DNA of 39,241 bases from Coleofasciculus sp. LEGE 07092 (GTDB lineage: Bacteria; Cyanobacteriota; Cyanobacteriia; Cyanobacteriales; Coleofasciculaceae). Position numbers and translations under genes: made by a program. Under the pieces are notes generated by a model. That model saw nothing but the letters and a program-made list of their open reading frames with translations, was not told the DNA's origin and did not search any database. The stretch is from assembly GCF_015207375.1 (NCBI RefSeq), contig NZ_JADEWY010000057.1, forward strand, positions 1-39,241, read 5' to 3'. Position 1 is the first letter of the stretch. Every line of letters starts with the position of its first letter. This document shows, piece after piece, positions 8,732-16,947 of the stretch.

Positions 8732-9214
8732 ATGTCGATCCTCAAAAAACCGGATCTAAGCGATCCACAATTACGTGAAAAACTCGCTAAGGGGATGGGT
8801 CACAATTACTATGGCGAACCCGCTTGGCCCAATGACCTTCTCTACACGTTCCCCATTGTAATCATGGGAACAATCGCCCTGTGTATCGGTTTAGCAGTGC
8901 TTGATCCAGCGATGATTGGCGAACCGTCCGATCCATTTGCAACGCCTCTGGAAATTCTACCGGAATGGTACTTGTATCCTGTTTTCCAAATCCTACGAGT
9001 TGTTCCCAATAAACTTTTGGGTATCTCCATGATGGCTGGGATTCCCTTGGGTCTAATCCTAGTTCCCTTTATTGAGAACGTCAACAAGTTCCAAAACCCG
9101 TTCCGCCGTCCAGTGGCAACCACAGTGTTCATGATTGGCACCTTGGTTACCCTTTGGTTGGGCATTGGTGCTACCTTCCCAATCGATACATCTTTTACCT
9201 TGGGTCTGTTCTAA
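8732..9214 (+). CDS. petD: cytochrome b6f complex subunit IV
   Basis: Subunit IV, corresponding to the C-terminal half of cytochrome b, completes the quinol-oxidising site with PetB. The 160-residue product starts [12 protein letters not shown] and carries the PEWY motif (in [11 protein letters not shown]) of the Qo site, plus three membrane helices (about 37-57, 95-115, 127-150). The start is fixed by a Shine-Dalgarno TAAGGAG (8712-8718) about 13 bases before the ATG and by exact family length. Same operon as petB. Confidence 0.96.
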   Translation: MSILKKPDLSDPQLREKLAKGMGHNYYGEPAWPNDLLYTFPIVIMGTIALCIGLAVLDPAMIGEPSDPFATPLEILPEWYLYPVFQILRVVPNKLLGISMMAGIPLGLILVPFIENVNKFQNPFRRPVATTVFMIGTLVTLWLGIGATFPIDTSFTLGLF

Positions 9215-9236
9215 TTTCTTAATTCCTTCGTTTAAA

Positions 9237-9297
9237 TGCCTGTAAATGCCTTAGCCGTACATCAGTACCCCCAAGGTGTTTGCAGGCATAAATTTTT
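9237..9297 (+). terminator. long hairpin terminator of petBD
   Basis: TGCCTGTAAA (9237-9246) pairs with TTTGCAGGCA (9279-9288) with one wobble. The stem continues through two G-U pairs into CCTT/AAGG, and a small GTAC-ATCA-GTAC stem caps it (9257-9268). ATAAATTTTTA follows. This fits a rho-independent terminator 23 bases after the petD stop. Confidence 0.65.
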
Positions 9298-9434
9298 ATA
9301 ACGTTGTGAAAATGATAGTGTAGAACTGTGGAGCGTTTGTGCAGTGGTCACTTTTCGCTTTTTCAGGAAATCCCTATCCCAAATTACCAAACCCCAATTG
9401 CCAATAACTAATTCAGTTGAGGGACAAAAACGGT

Positions 9435-10643
9435 TTGAAGCACCAGAATCATACCACAATTAACCAGGTCTTTGTTTTTCTAGAGATTTTTGAAAAGGAA
9501 GGGGGCATTCAGTCCTACGTCAAAAATCTTTTGGATGCTTATCGATCGCTTAATTCTCAGACGGAGCATGAAATTGCCGCTGATGTGTTTTTGCTTAGAG
9601 ATAAACCCGGATGTGATAATCCTTTAGATAGCTATCCCCTCAAATTTCATTATCTAAAAAGCCCCCATCCCAAACTGGGTCGTCTGAGATTATCCGCAGC
9701 CCTTCTGCAATGTCTGTGGCAGCAACGCCCAAACCATGTCTTCTGCGGTCATATCAATTTGGCACCCCTAATCCAGCTTCTTTGTCAGCCACTGGGGGTT
9801 CCCTATACTATTCTGACCTATGGCAAAGAAGTTTGGAATCGATTGCCGAGTTTGCAACATCAGGCTTTGAACTCTGCAACAGAAATTTGGACAATCAGCC
9901 GCTACAGCCGCGATCGCGCTTGTGCGGCAAATAACTTAGACCCCCAGAAGGTGAAAATTTTTACCTGTATGGTTGATGGAAATGCCTTCACCCCCGGAAC
10001 CAAACCCCCTGCACTCATCCAGAACTATGGTCTTGAGGGAGCTAAGGTATTAATGACGGTGGCGCGGTTGTGGTCGGGTGATATTTATAAAGGAGTAGAT
10101 GTCACGATTCGGGCGTTGCCTGCGATCGCCCAAGTGTTTCCAGAAGTCAAGTATCTGGTAATTGGTCGGGGTGATGACCAACCTAGACTAGCAGGGCTGG
10201 CGCAAGAGTTAGGAATTGCTGATCGGGTTGTCTTTGCTGGATTTGTCCCCACCTCTGACTTAGCCGATCATTACCGAGTTGCTGATGCCTATATCATGCC
10301 CTCTCAAGAAGGGTTTGGGATCGTCTATCTAGAGGCAATGGCCTGTGGCAAACCCGTACTCGCTGGTAATGCAGATGGTTCTGCTGACCCCCTACAGGAC
10401 GGACGCCTTGGCTGGCAAGTCCCGCACCGAAACCCTGAAGCTGTTGCTGCTGCTTGTATTGAAATTCTCAAGGGGGAAGATCTGCGCTGCAACGGTGAGT
10501 GGTTGCGAGAACAATGCTTGGCACAATTTAGCCAAGATGCTTTTAGAGAACGGTTAAACCAGCTTGTCAATACCACGGCGGCGGCGATCCCTACTAAAGC
10601 CATCCGGCGTTCCCCATCTCAGGTTGAAGCGAATGTGGACTAG
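9435..10643 (+). CDS. glycosyltransferase family 4 (GT-B) protein
   Basis: Cytoplasmic or membrane-associated sugar transferase of about 402 residues. The N-terminal half opens with VFVFLEIFEKEGGIQSYVKNL, the usual GT4 GG-x-Q/S loop. The C-terminal half has VARLWSGDIYKGVDVTIRALP, YLVIGRGDDQPRL, VVFAGFVP and the EGFGIVYLEAMACGKPV block with the two glutamates of the nucleotide-sugar site, followed by GRLGWQVPHRNPEAVA. Donor and acceptor are unknown; this type commonly builds polysaccharide or glycolipid. Start is uncertain: TTG at 9435 has GAGGGA 11 bases upstream and is preferred, while TTG at 9417 would add six residues. A small zinc-ribbon membrane protein follows after 21 bases. Confidence 0.85.
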   Translation: MKHQNHTTINQVFVFLEIFEKEGGIQSYVKNLLDAYRSLNSQTEHEIAADVFLLRDKPGCDNPLDSYPLKFHYLKSPHPKLGRLRLSAALLQCLWQQRPNHVFCGHINLAPLIQLLCQPLGVPYTILTYGKEVWNRLPSLQHQALNSATEIWTISRYSRDRACAANNLDPQKVKIFTCMVDGNAFTPGTKPPALIQNYGLEGAKVLMTVARLWSGDIYKGVDVTIRALPAIAQVFPEVKYLVIGRGDDQPRLAGLAQELGIADRVVFAGFVPTSDLADHYRVADAYIMPSQEGFGIVYLEAMACGKPVLAGNADGSADPLQDGRLGWQVPHRNPEAVAAACIEILKGEDLRCNGEWLREQCLAQFSQDAFRERLNQLVNTTAAAIPTKAIRRSPSQVEANVD

Positions 10644-10664
10644 GATGGAAATGTTCCATCCCAA

Positions 10665-11054
10665 ATGAGTTCCGTGAACCAGTACGATCCTAAACTTGTT
10701 CAGTTTAACTTATCAGGTGTGGGCTGTTGGCTGACACTCTTAACGGTATTTTTGTTGCTAGGAACGGTTGGCTTGGGCTGGCTAGTCAACGGTTTTTTTA
10801 TTCTAGTAGCCCTAGCATTAATGGCACCAGCCGTTGGATGGCTCGCATTTCGCTGGTGGCTGAGACGCAACCTGGTTGAAGACAACTGTCCAGTCTGCGC
10901 CTACGAGTTCACTGGTTTCAACCGTACCGAGTGCCGCTGTCCCAACTGCGGAGAACCCTTACGAGTCGAACAGGGACATTTCAACCGCTTGACACCTCCT
11001 GGTACGATTGATGTTGAGGCTGTAGAGGTGTCGGTTCAACAGCTTGAAGATTGA
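10665..11054 (+). CDS. membrane protein with C-terminal zinc ribbon
   Basis: A 129-residue protein with two adjacent membrane helices (about 22-42 and 44-64) followed by a cytosolic zinc-ribbon: CPVC (Cys75, Cys78) and CRCPNC (Cys90, Cys92, Cys95) in the context of ECRCPNCGEPL. The rest of the tail is acidic and probably flexible. No named family recognised. It starts 21 bases after the glycosyltransferase stop on the same strand, so it is probably co-transcribed and might act with it. It converges with the secreted-protein gene at 11094. Confidence 0.7.
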   Translation: MSSVNQYDPKLVQFNLSGVGCWLTLLTVFLLLGTVGLGWLVNGFFILVALALMAPAVGWLAFRWWLRRNLVEDNCPVCAYEFTGFNRTECRCPNCGEPLRVEQGHFNRLTPPGTIDVEAVEVSVQQLED

Positions 11055-11093
11055 CAATTCACTCGTTGCCCTTTAGTTTAGCTGCCAGCTTTC

Positions 11094-11522
11094 TTAACGA
11101 ACTTGAGTGATTGACAGCAGATAGGGATGCTCTTCTCCTGCGAGATCGCCGATGTAAATTTGGTACATACCTTCCTCCCAAAACCCTGGCGCTTCGAGGG
11201 TATTCCCAGAGGAACTACCCTGTAGGACACAGGAATTCCCGTTCGGAGATTTAATCAATAGGGTGGGTTGACCTGCACTCTCCACGCTGAAGCGCAAGTA
11301 ATTGAAGTTATCGCTCAAGTTCACAACTACATTGGGCGCTGCTCCAATCTTGCCGCAGCCGCCACTATCTTGCACTCCTCCAGACGTACCCGTCACGACT
11401 AGGGGATCGGGTGTGAAGTTGGGTGCAAGTTGTATCGTTTCAGAACGAACTGGCGCAATCGTGGTTAATAGCGCTGCCAAAGTGGTAGGAATAACGAGCC
11501 AATGGTTAAATAGTTTCATCAT
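11094..11522 (-). CDS. small secreted protein of unknown function
   Basis: A 142-residue exported protein. The signal peptide has hydrophobic core 9-22 and likely cleavage after PVRS/E (about 27). The mature part is a beta-rich domain with two cysteines (Cys56 in GGCGKIG and Cys98 in NSCVL) that could form a disulphide, and repeated strand patterns such as FNYLRFSVESAGQPTLLIKSPNG and GMYQIYIGDLAGEEHPYLLSI. That layout resembles the jelly-roll of pre-peptidase C-terminal-like domains, but the match is only by pattern. Convergent with the zinc-ribbon gene 39 bases away. Confidence 0.65.
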   Translation of the reverse strand: MMKLFNHWLVIPTTLAALLTTIAPVRSETIQLAPNFTPDPLVVTGTSGGVQDSGGCGKIGAAPNVVVNLSDNFNYLRFSVESAGQPTLLIKSPNGNSCVLQGSSSGNTLEAPGFWEEGMYQIYIGDLAGEEHPYLLSITQVR

Positions 11523-11697
11523 TATGTCATCCCCTAACCTTTTCTCCAGTCTTCCTAATACAATTGTCCTAAATCACTAGACCGTTTGGCGCGGGAACTG
11601 TTCCTGTTTGCCAAGTGTCACTACAGAATCTTTATGGAGTTCAGGTGGCGAGGGGTGACAAACAACGTTTTAGCTTTAGCCTGTAGGTAATCAACTG

Positions 11698-12030
11698 ATG
11701 AACCATCCTAACTATCAAGACTATGAGCGCAGACTTCAAGAGATAGAAGTGGAACTAGAACCCGACTCAGGGCGCTTCTGGCAACCTACTCGACAAGACG
11801 GTTTTCCAGATTCTCACCCCGTTAAGTCGGTATTAAATCAACTTACTAACTGGTTTAATAGGCTGCCGACGGTTGGTAAAGTTATTGTAGTGATTATGGC
11901 GGCAAGCATAGGTTTTTCCGTGTTGAGGAGCGTTCTTCAACTGGTTGCCTCAGTGATTAGTCTTGCCCTATTGGGAACAATGCTGTACTTGGCGTACAGG
12001 TTTTTCATCACTTCCCAGTCTCGTCAGTAA
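11698..12030 (+). CDS. small membrane protein
   Basis: A 110-residue protein: an acidic soluble N-terminus (DYERRLQEIEVELEPDSG), a linker, then two hydrophobic helices at about 58-80 and 83-105 (VGKVIVVIMAASIGFSVL and LVASVISLALLGTMLYLAY). It starts with ATG at 11698. No family name recognised. It precedes the RDD/pentapeptide gene by 35 bases on the same strand, so the two membrane proteins are probably one transcript. Confidence 0.65.
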   Translation: MNHPNYQDYERRLQEIEVELEPDSGRFWQPTRQDGFPDSHPVKSVLNQLTNWFNRLPTVGKVIVVIMAASIGFSVLRSVLQLVASVISLALLGTMLYLAYRFFITSQSRQ

Positions 12031-12065
12031 GTGCAAACCCTTTTCTCGTAGCGTGAGATGTAAAC

Positions 12066-14288
12066 ATGACTAGCCCTACCGTAAAGCGAGTTAAAAATCA
12101 AGAGGTTAGTCGGTCATTTCCGCTGCGACTGCACCGAACCTTGCCGCTCGTAACTCGGCGCTGTGCGGCTTTTGTTTTAGAAGTCTCCCTAGTGGCAGGG
12201 AGTGCCTTGGTGCCTTACAGTATTGGGTTGTATGCCAAAGAGAACTTCACTGCCGAACCCGTTCCCCTCAATCCGATGGTGGCATCCACGGAGGAAGCGA
12301 TCGCCAAAACACTCGCTTACCCACGAGCACGGCTAAACCGACAAGTCGCGCCCCTAACCAATTTGTTCTGGTGTGGGGCGCTCGTCATGCCCGTAGTAGT
12401 CGTAAGTTGGCAGCTTTATCTGCTCTCGAAAACCGGTCAAACCACGCCCAAACGCTGGTTTGGAGTACGGATCGTTGATGCTTATGGAGCACATCCTGGT
12501 TTGATTCGGGCAGTTTGGCGGGAAGCAGTGGGACGGTGGGGATTGCCAGTAGGAACTGCCTATTTACTCTGGCGTTATACGGGAGCCTTTCCTGATTTTG
12601 GAATTTTGCTAGGATTGGCGGGATTCATGCTGCTAGCAGAAAGTGCTAGCGCCCTGTTTCACGCCCGATCCCGCACTCTGCATGATCGCTTGGCAGGAAC
12701 CTATGTCTTAGAGGCAGATCGGACAGTTTCCTCACAGCCAAACCATTTTGGGGCATGGCAGCCAGTCGGACACAACCAATCGGTAACATTAGAGGTGGAA
12801 AATGGCTGGTCATCGCACCAGGAGACATCGAACGGTCAACGACGCAACTCTTCAGTAACCACCATCGTTCTCACCCCCAAAAGCCGCCCATCGCCACCCC
12901 TGAGTCTTTGGTGGTGGATGCGCCGTCATCCAGGTTTAACCCTGCTGATTCTGTCCTTTGCGGGAATGGCGTCTGTATTGGGAACCTTTGTCGGCACCCA
13001 AGTTTACATTCAAACTCAGGCGAATCGGCGCGAGTTCAACCAGCAGAACAACGAGGTATTTCTGGCGCTGGTGAAACAATTGAGTTCTACCTCGGCAACG
13101 GCAACTGAAGAGCGGCAGGGGGCAATTCTGGCGTTGGCACGGTTGAATGATGGTCGTGCTGTGCCGTTCTTGGTGGATTTACTGGGTCAGGAAAAGACAC
13201 CCAGTTTAATTGATACCATTCAGCAAGCTTTGGTGAGTAAAGGGTCAGAAGCCCTACCTGCTCTGCGAAACCTGAATCAATCCTTGCAAAATGACCAGAA
13301 AACGCTACAGTACCGGGGAACTCCAGAAGAGCAGCAGTTGGTAGCGTTGCGGCAAAGGGCTACCAATCGGGCGATCGCTAAAATTCTCACTATCTACAGT
13401 AGTCAAATCCATGATGCTGATTTAAGCCGTACAGACCTGAGTCAGGTGAATAGCGGGGCAGCTCGATTTGCCTTAGTGTTGGACAACCTCGACCTAGCGG
13501 GGATCAACTTCCGTTCGGCTATTTTGATTGGAGCTAGTTTCAAGAGCAGCCGTTTCTACGGTGCAGGTGAGGACGAACGCCTCGGCACCTTCGATGATTG
13601 GATTGCTGATCTCAGCGGTGCTGAACTCAAAGAAGCTGACCTGACGGGTGCGGTTTTAAACAACGTCGTTATGAATCGCACTAATTTAATCCGGGCTACT
13701 CTCAACCGCGCTAATCTATCTGACAGCTATTTAATCGGTGCTAACCTGAGCAGCGCTCAACTTATTGGTGCCGATTTACGACGAGCCGTTTTAGAAAAAG
13801 CCAGCTTGACCGGTGCGGATTTAGGGGATGCTAAACTTGCTCTCTCCAACTTGCATGGTGCAACTCTGGGGCAGGCTAGTGCAGTAGGCAGCGATTTCGC
13901 CTTTGCTGACTTGACTCAATCGGATTGGCAAGGTGCTGACCTTTCGGGAGCTAAATTAAACAATAGCCAACTCCAAAGTGCCGACCTTAGCTCTACGAAT
14001 CTAACGCGGGCGAATCTCAACAATGCTCAACTGCAAAATGCCAAGTTGCAGAATGCAAACCTGAGTGCAGCCGATTTGCGGGGGGCGAACGTGTCAGGAA
14101 CGGATTTTCTGGGAGCCACCTTTGCCGCTGCTACACCTGTCAGTTCCAATGGATTTATTACGCTGCCACCGACGGATACATCCGGTGCTCGTGTACAGGG
14201 GGTTAATTTTGCCAGAGCGAAAAATTTAGATACCAAACAATTGCAGTATATCTGTGCTAGAGGTGGGCGTCATCCTGAATGTCCTTGA
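12066..14288 (+). CDS. RDD-family membrane protein fused to HEAT-like and pentapeptide repeats
   Basis: A 740-residue multidomain protein. Residues about 20-220 form an RDD membrane domain (TRRCAAFVLEVSLVAGSALVP; TPKRWFGVRIVDAYG; HARSRTLHDRLAGTYV). A basic linker leads to another membrane helix (about 290-312). A short HEAT/armadillo-like segment follows (ARLNDGRAVPFLVDLLG; SKGSEALPALRNLN, about 345-410). From about 450 to 695 there are long runs of A(D/N)Lxx pentapeptides, which form a right-handed beta-helix. RDD proteins are membrane proteins of unclear transport role; pentapeptide helices are protein-interaction scaffolds. The start ATG is the only good one. The C-terminal tail (CARGGRHPECP) has two cysteines. 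The likely role is a membrane-anchored scaffold; no catalytic motif is visible. Confidence 0.82.
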   Translation: MTSPTVKRVKNQEVSRSFPLRLHRTLPLVTRRCAAFVLEVSLVAGSALVPYSIGLYAKENFTAEPVPLNPMVASTEEAIAKTLAYPRARLNRQVAPLTNLFWCGALVMPVVVVSWQLYLLSKTGQTTPKRWFGVRIVDAYGAHPGLIRAVWREAVGRWGLPVGTAYLLWRYTGAFPDFGILLGLAGFMLLAESASALFHARSRTLHDRLAGTYVLEADRTVSSQPNHFGAWQPVGHNQSVTLEVENGWSSHQETSNGQRRNSSVTTIVLTPKSRPSPPLSLWWWMRRHPGLTLLILSFAGMASVLGTFVGTQVYIQTQANRREFNQQNNEVFLALVKQLSSTSATATEERQGAILALARLNDGRAVPFLVDLLGQEKTPSLIDTIQQALVSKGSEALPALRNLNQSLQNDQKTLQYRGTPEEQQLVALRQRATNRAIAKILTIYSSQIHDADLSRTDLSQVNSGAARFALVLDNLDLAGINFRSAILIGASFKSSRFYGAGEDERLGTFDDWIADLSGAELKEADLTGAVLNNVVMNRTNLIRATLNRANLSDSYLIGANLSSAQLIGADLRRAVLEKASLTGADLGDAKLALSNLHGATLGQASAVGSDFAFADLTQSDWQGADLSGAKLNNSQLQSADLSSTNLTRANLNNAQLQNAKLQNANLSAADLRGANVSGTDFLGATFAAATPVSSNGFITLPPTDTSGARVQGVNFARAKNLDTKQLQYICARGGRHPECP

Positions 14289-14409
14289 GTTTTTTCCCTT
14301 AACCTCCTACAGCACTTTCCGAGTCGGTGTGATACAGTTCCCCCCTTGGTTGGCTATTCATGAAGCTTATAGAGTCTACCTTTTAGTTAATTTCGCCACC
14401 CAGTCAGAC

Positions 14410-15744
14410 CTATCCCACAAGCAGGTTTTCCTCTGGATAGTGAATTTTACTGGGGCGGGGTTCTCCCAAAAGCGCTGCCATGAGCAACAAAATGCCGACT
14501 CGTCCGATGTACATGGTCACGATTAAAATCAGCTTACCCCATGGTGATAGACTGGCAGTGATGCCAGTAGACAGACCAACAGTGGCAAAGGCTGATACAA
14601 CTTCAAATAAAAGTTCAATAAACTCGATTTGGGGGTCAGCGATAGAAATTAAAACCGTCGAAACAATTACGGTGGCGACGGAACCCACCAAAGCCCCCAC
14701 AGCCTTTAAAATTAGCGTAATGGAAACTTGACGCCTGTAGAGATGAACTTCCTCTTTGCCTTCTAAAATAGCCTTCGTGCAACTCACTAAAACACGGAAT
14801 GTCGTCGTTTTTAGCCCCCCACCCGTACCACCTGGGCTAGCTCCAATAAACATTAAGGCAATACTAATAAATAGTCCAGCCGCCGTCATTTGACCAATAT
14901 CAATAGCATTAAAACCAGCCGTTCGCGTTGTGACTGACTGAAACCAGGCATTGAGCATTTTATCCTTGAGGCTGAAGTCTCCAAGGGTTCCGCCGTTGGT
15001 CACTTCGACAAAGAAAAAGGAAATAGTACCAATTGCTAAAAGGAATAAACTTGTACTCGTTGCCACTTTAAAATTGAGAGAAAACGTCAGCTTAGTACCT
15101 CTGTGCAGTAAGCGATCGCGCAACCATAAGTACAGCTCAAAAATCACCTGTTCCCCAATTCCCCCGAAGATAATTAATCCTGTAATAATGAGAATTAAGA
15201 AAACAGAGGATTGATAGCCGATCAAACTATCCTCAAACAAACTAAAGCCAGCATTATTCCAAGCACTAACACTGTGAAAGACAGCGAACCACAGCCCCCG
15301 ATCAAATCCAAAGTCGGCAGCAAACACGGGTAAAAGGAGAAGGGTGCCAGTGATTTCAAAAATCATTGCCATGGCAATGATTGAGCGAATGATAGAGGCA
15401 CTTGATTCCAGCCCCGGTCGATCCAAAGCTTTTTGAATTGCAATTTTATGCCTCAAGTCAAACCGACGGCGCACCAGCAGCAGCAGAAAGGTCGTTATAG
15501 TCATGTAACCTAACCCGCCAAGCTGGAAAAGGGCAAGAATGAATGCCTCACCCACGTTAGAAAAATAACTGCCGGTATCGACAACAATCAGACCGGTCAC
15601 ACAGACAGCCGAGGTAGCCGTAAATAAAGCCACAATAGGGTCGTTCCACGTACCGCTACTCGTCGCAATCGGTAGCATCAGCAGCAGAGTCCCCACAGCG
15701 ATCATAGTCAGGAATCCTAGGCAGATAGTTCGGGAAATGGTCAT
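14410..15744 (-). CDS. ktrB: TrkH/KtrB-type potassium uptake channel subunit
   Basis: Integral membrane protein of 444 residues forming the pore of a Ktr/Trk potassium uptake system. The four half-membrane P-loops with filter glycines are recognisable: SAVCVTGLIVVDTGS, SAWNNAGFSLFEDS, TTRTAGFNAIDIG and VSAFATVGLSTGIT. SPGGTGGGLKTTTF lies in the intramembrane gating loop. Size and lack of a long TrkH N-terminal extension favour KtrB (NtpJ). In cyanobacteria KtrB works with KtrA and KtrE for sodium-dependent uptake in osmotic shock; no ktrA-like gene is beside it here. Convergent with the RDD gene. Confidence 0.87.
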   Translation of the reverse strand: MTISRTICLGFLTMIAVGTLLLMLPIATSSGTWNDPIVALFTATSAVCVTGLIVVDTGSYFSNVGEAFILALFQLGGLGYMTITTFLLLLVRRRFDLRHKIAIQKALDRPGLESSASIIRSIIAMAMIFEITGTLLLLPVFAADFGFDRGLWFAVFHSVSAWNNAGFSLFEDSLIGYQSSVFLILIITGLIIFGGIGEQVIFELYLWLRDRLLHRGTKLTFSLNFKVATSTSLFLLAIGTISFFFVEVTNGGTLGDFSLKDKMLNAWFQSVTTRTAGFNAIDIGQMTAAGLFISIALMFIGASPGGTGGGLKTTTFRVLVSCTKAILEGKEEVHLYRRQVSITLILKAVGALVGSVATVIVSTVLISIADPQIEFIELLFEVVSAFATVGLSTGITASLSPWGKLILIVTMYIGRVGILLLMAALLGEPRPSKIHYPEENLLVG

Positions 15745-15893
15745 GGTTTAGAGTTAGGTTCCGGGAAAGGGTGAGATTTGCTTGTGAGTTTCAGGAGTAC
15801 AATGTACGGGCTAGCCCGTGCCTCCACCAGTCAACAACGCTGAATCTTGTGTGTTCAATATCTTATAATTTGCTTAACCCAAAACTTTAAAAC

Positions 15894-16016
15894 CCATGGT
15901 CAGTAACCTGATTGATTGACAATCACTTCATGCGCCCTCACCCCCAACCCCTCTCCCCAGAGGTGAGGGCTTTCTAGGCATCTGCTCACAAGTTTTATCA
16001 GTCAACCATGGTCAGT
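15894..16016. repeat. palindrome-bearing segment flanked by 11-bp direct repeats
   Basis: CCATGGTCAGT occurs at 15894-15904 and again at 16006-16016. Between them lies a hairpin, GCCCTCACC (15934-15942) with GGTGAGGGC (15962-15970), whose loop is the C-rich tract frequent in cyanobacterial dispersed repeats. The second direct repeat overlaps the start of the next gene. It could be a small non-coding repeat element with duplicated target. Confidence 0.4.
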
Positions 16017-16947
16017 GCCTGTATCCTCTGATAAGCTGATTCCGGTTCAGGCACAAGTGCAGCAAACGATGACTTCAACCCTCAAGCGTCAAATTCAACA
16101 ATTTTACGATGCCTCTTCAGGACTGTGGGAGCAGGTTTGGGGCGAACATATGCACCATGGCTATTATGGTGTCACGGGCAACGAGAAAAAAGACCGCCGT
16201 CAGGCGCAAATTGATTTAATTGCAGAACTTCTGAAATGGGGTGGAGTCAAGCAAGCCGAGCATATTCTCGATGTAGGTTGCGGAATTGGTGGCAGTTCTC
16301 TTTATTTAGCACAACAATTTGGTGCTAAGGTTATGGGTATTACCTTAAGTCCGGTGCAAGCCTCAAGAGCGACAGAACGAGCAAAAGACGCTGGGTTAGC
16401 TGAAAAGGTTCACTTTCAGGTTGCTGACGCCCTGGATATGCCCTTTGCCGATGAGAGTTTTGATTTTGTCTGGTCGATGGAAAGTGGGGAACATATGCCA
16501 GATAAGGAAAAATTCCTGGCAGAGTGCTATCGAGTTCTGAAACCAGGAGGAACCTTCCTAATGGCAACCTGGTGCCACCGCCCGATAACGCCAGCAACGG
16601 GAGAACTAGCCACAGATGAAAAAAAGCATTTAGAAGAGATTTATCGAGTATACTGCTTGCCCTATGTAATTTCCCTTCCCGACTATGAAGCGATCGCTCA
16701 CAATCTATCCTTCCAAAACATTCGCACGGCAGATTGGTCAGATGCCGTTGCACCATTCTGGGATATTGTAATGGATTCAGCCTTTGAGCCGAAAGCGATT
16801 TTTGGATTACTGCAAAGTGGTTGGGGAACTATACAAGCAGCACTATCATTAGGGTTGATGAGTCGAGGTTATCGGCGTGGGCTGATTCGGTTTGGGTTGC
16901 TTTGTGCCGAGAAGTTGCCGCCAACCAATCACCCATCGATGTTGTAA
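16015..16947 (+). CDS. gamma-tocopherol C-methyltransferase
   Basis: SAM-dependent methyltransferase of the VTE4/Slr0089 type, last step of alpha-tocopherol (vitamin E) synthesis. Diagnostic blocks: FYDASSGLWEQVWGEHMHHGYY near residue 30-52, the SAM motif ILDVGCGIGGSSLYLAQQ (about 83-100), WSMESGEHMPDK, YRVLKPGGTFLMATWCHRP, IYRVYCLPYVISLPDYE and TADWSDAVAPFWD. About 310 residues from a GTG at 16015; ATG at 16069 would give 292 and also keeps all motifs, so the exact start is open. The 3' end overlaps the convergent cyclase gene by 19 bases. A sterol or MPBQ methyltransferase is less likely given the WGEHMHHG signature. Confidence 0.85.
   Translation: MPVSSDKLIPVQAQVQQTMTSTLKRQIQQFYDASSGLWEQVWGEHMHHGYYGVTGNEKKDRRQAQIDLIAELLKWGGVKQAEHILDVGCGIGGSSLYLAQQFGAKVMGITLSPVQASRATERAKDAGLAEKVHFQVADALDMPFADESFDFVWSMESGEHMPDKEKFLAECYRVLKPGGTFLMATWCHRPITPATGELATDEKKHLEEIYRVYCLPYVISLPDYEAIAHNLSFQNIRTADWSDAVAPFWDIVMDSAFEPKAIFGLLQSGWGTIQAALSLGLMSRGYRRGLIRFGLLCAEKLPPTNHPSML

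Noticed and set aside
12755..13108. Separate small gene inside the RDD/pentapeptide frame
   Set aside because: Different frame of a continuous, motif-rich gene; no ribosome site and low-complexity product.
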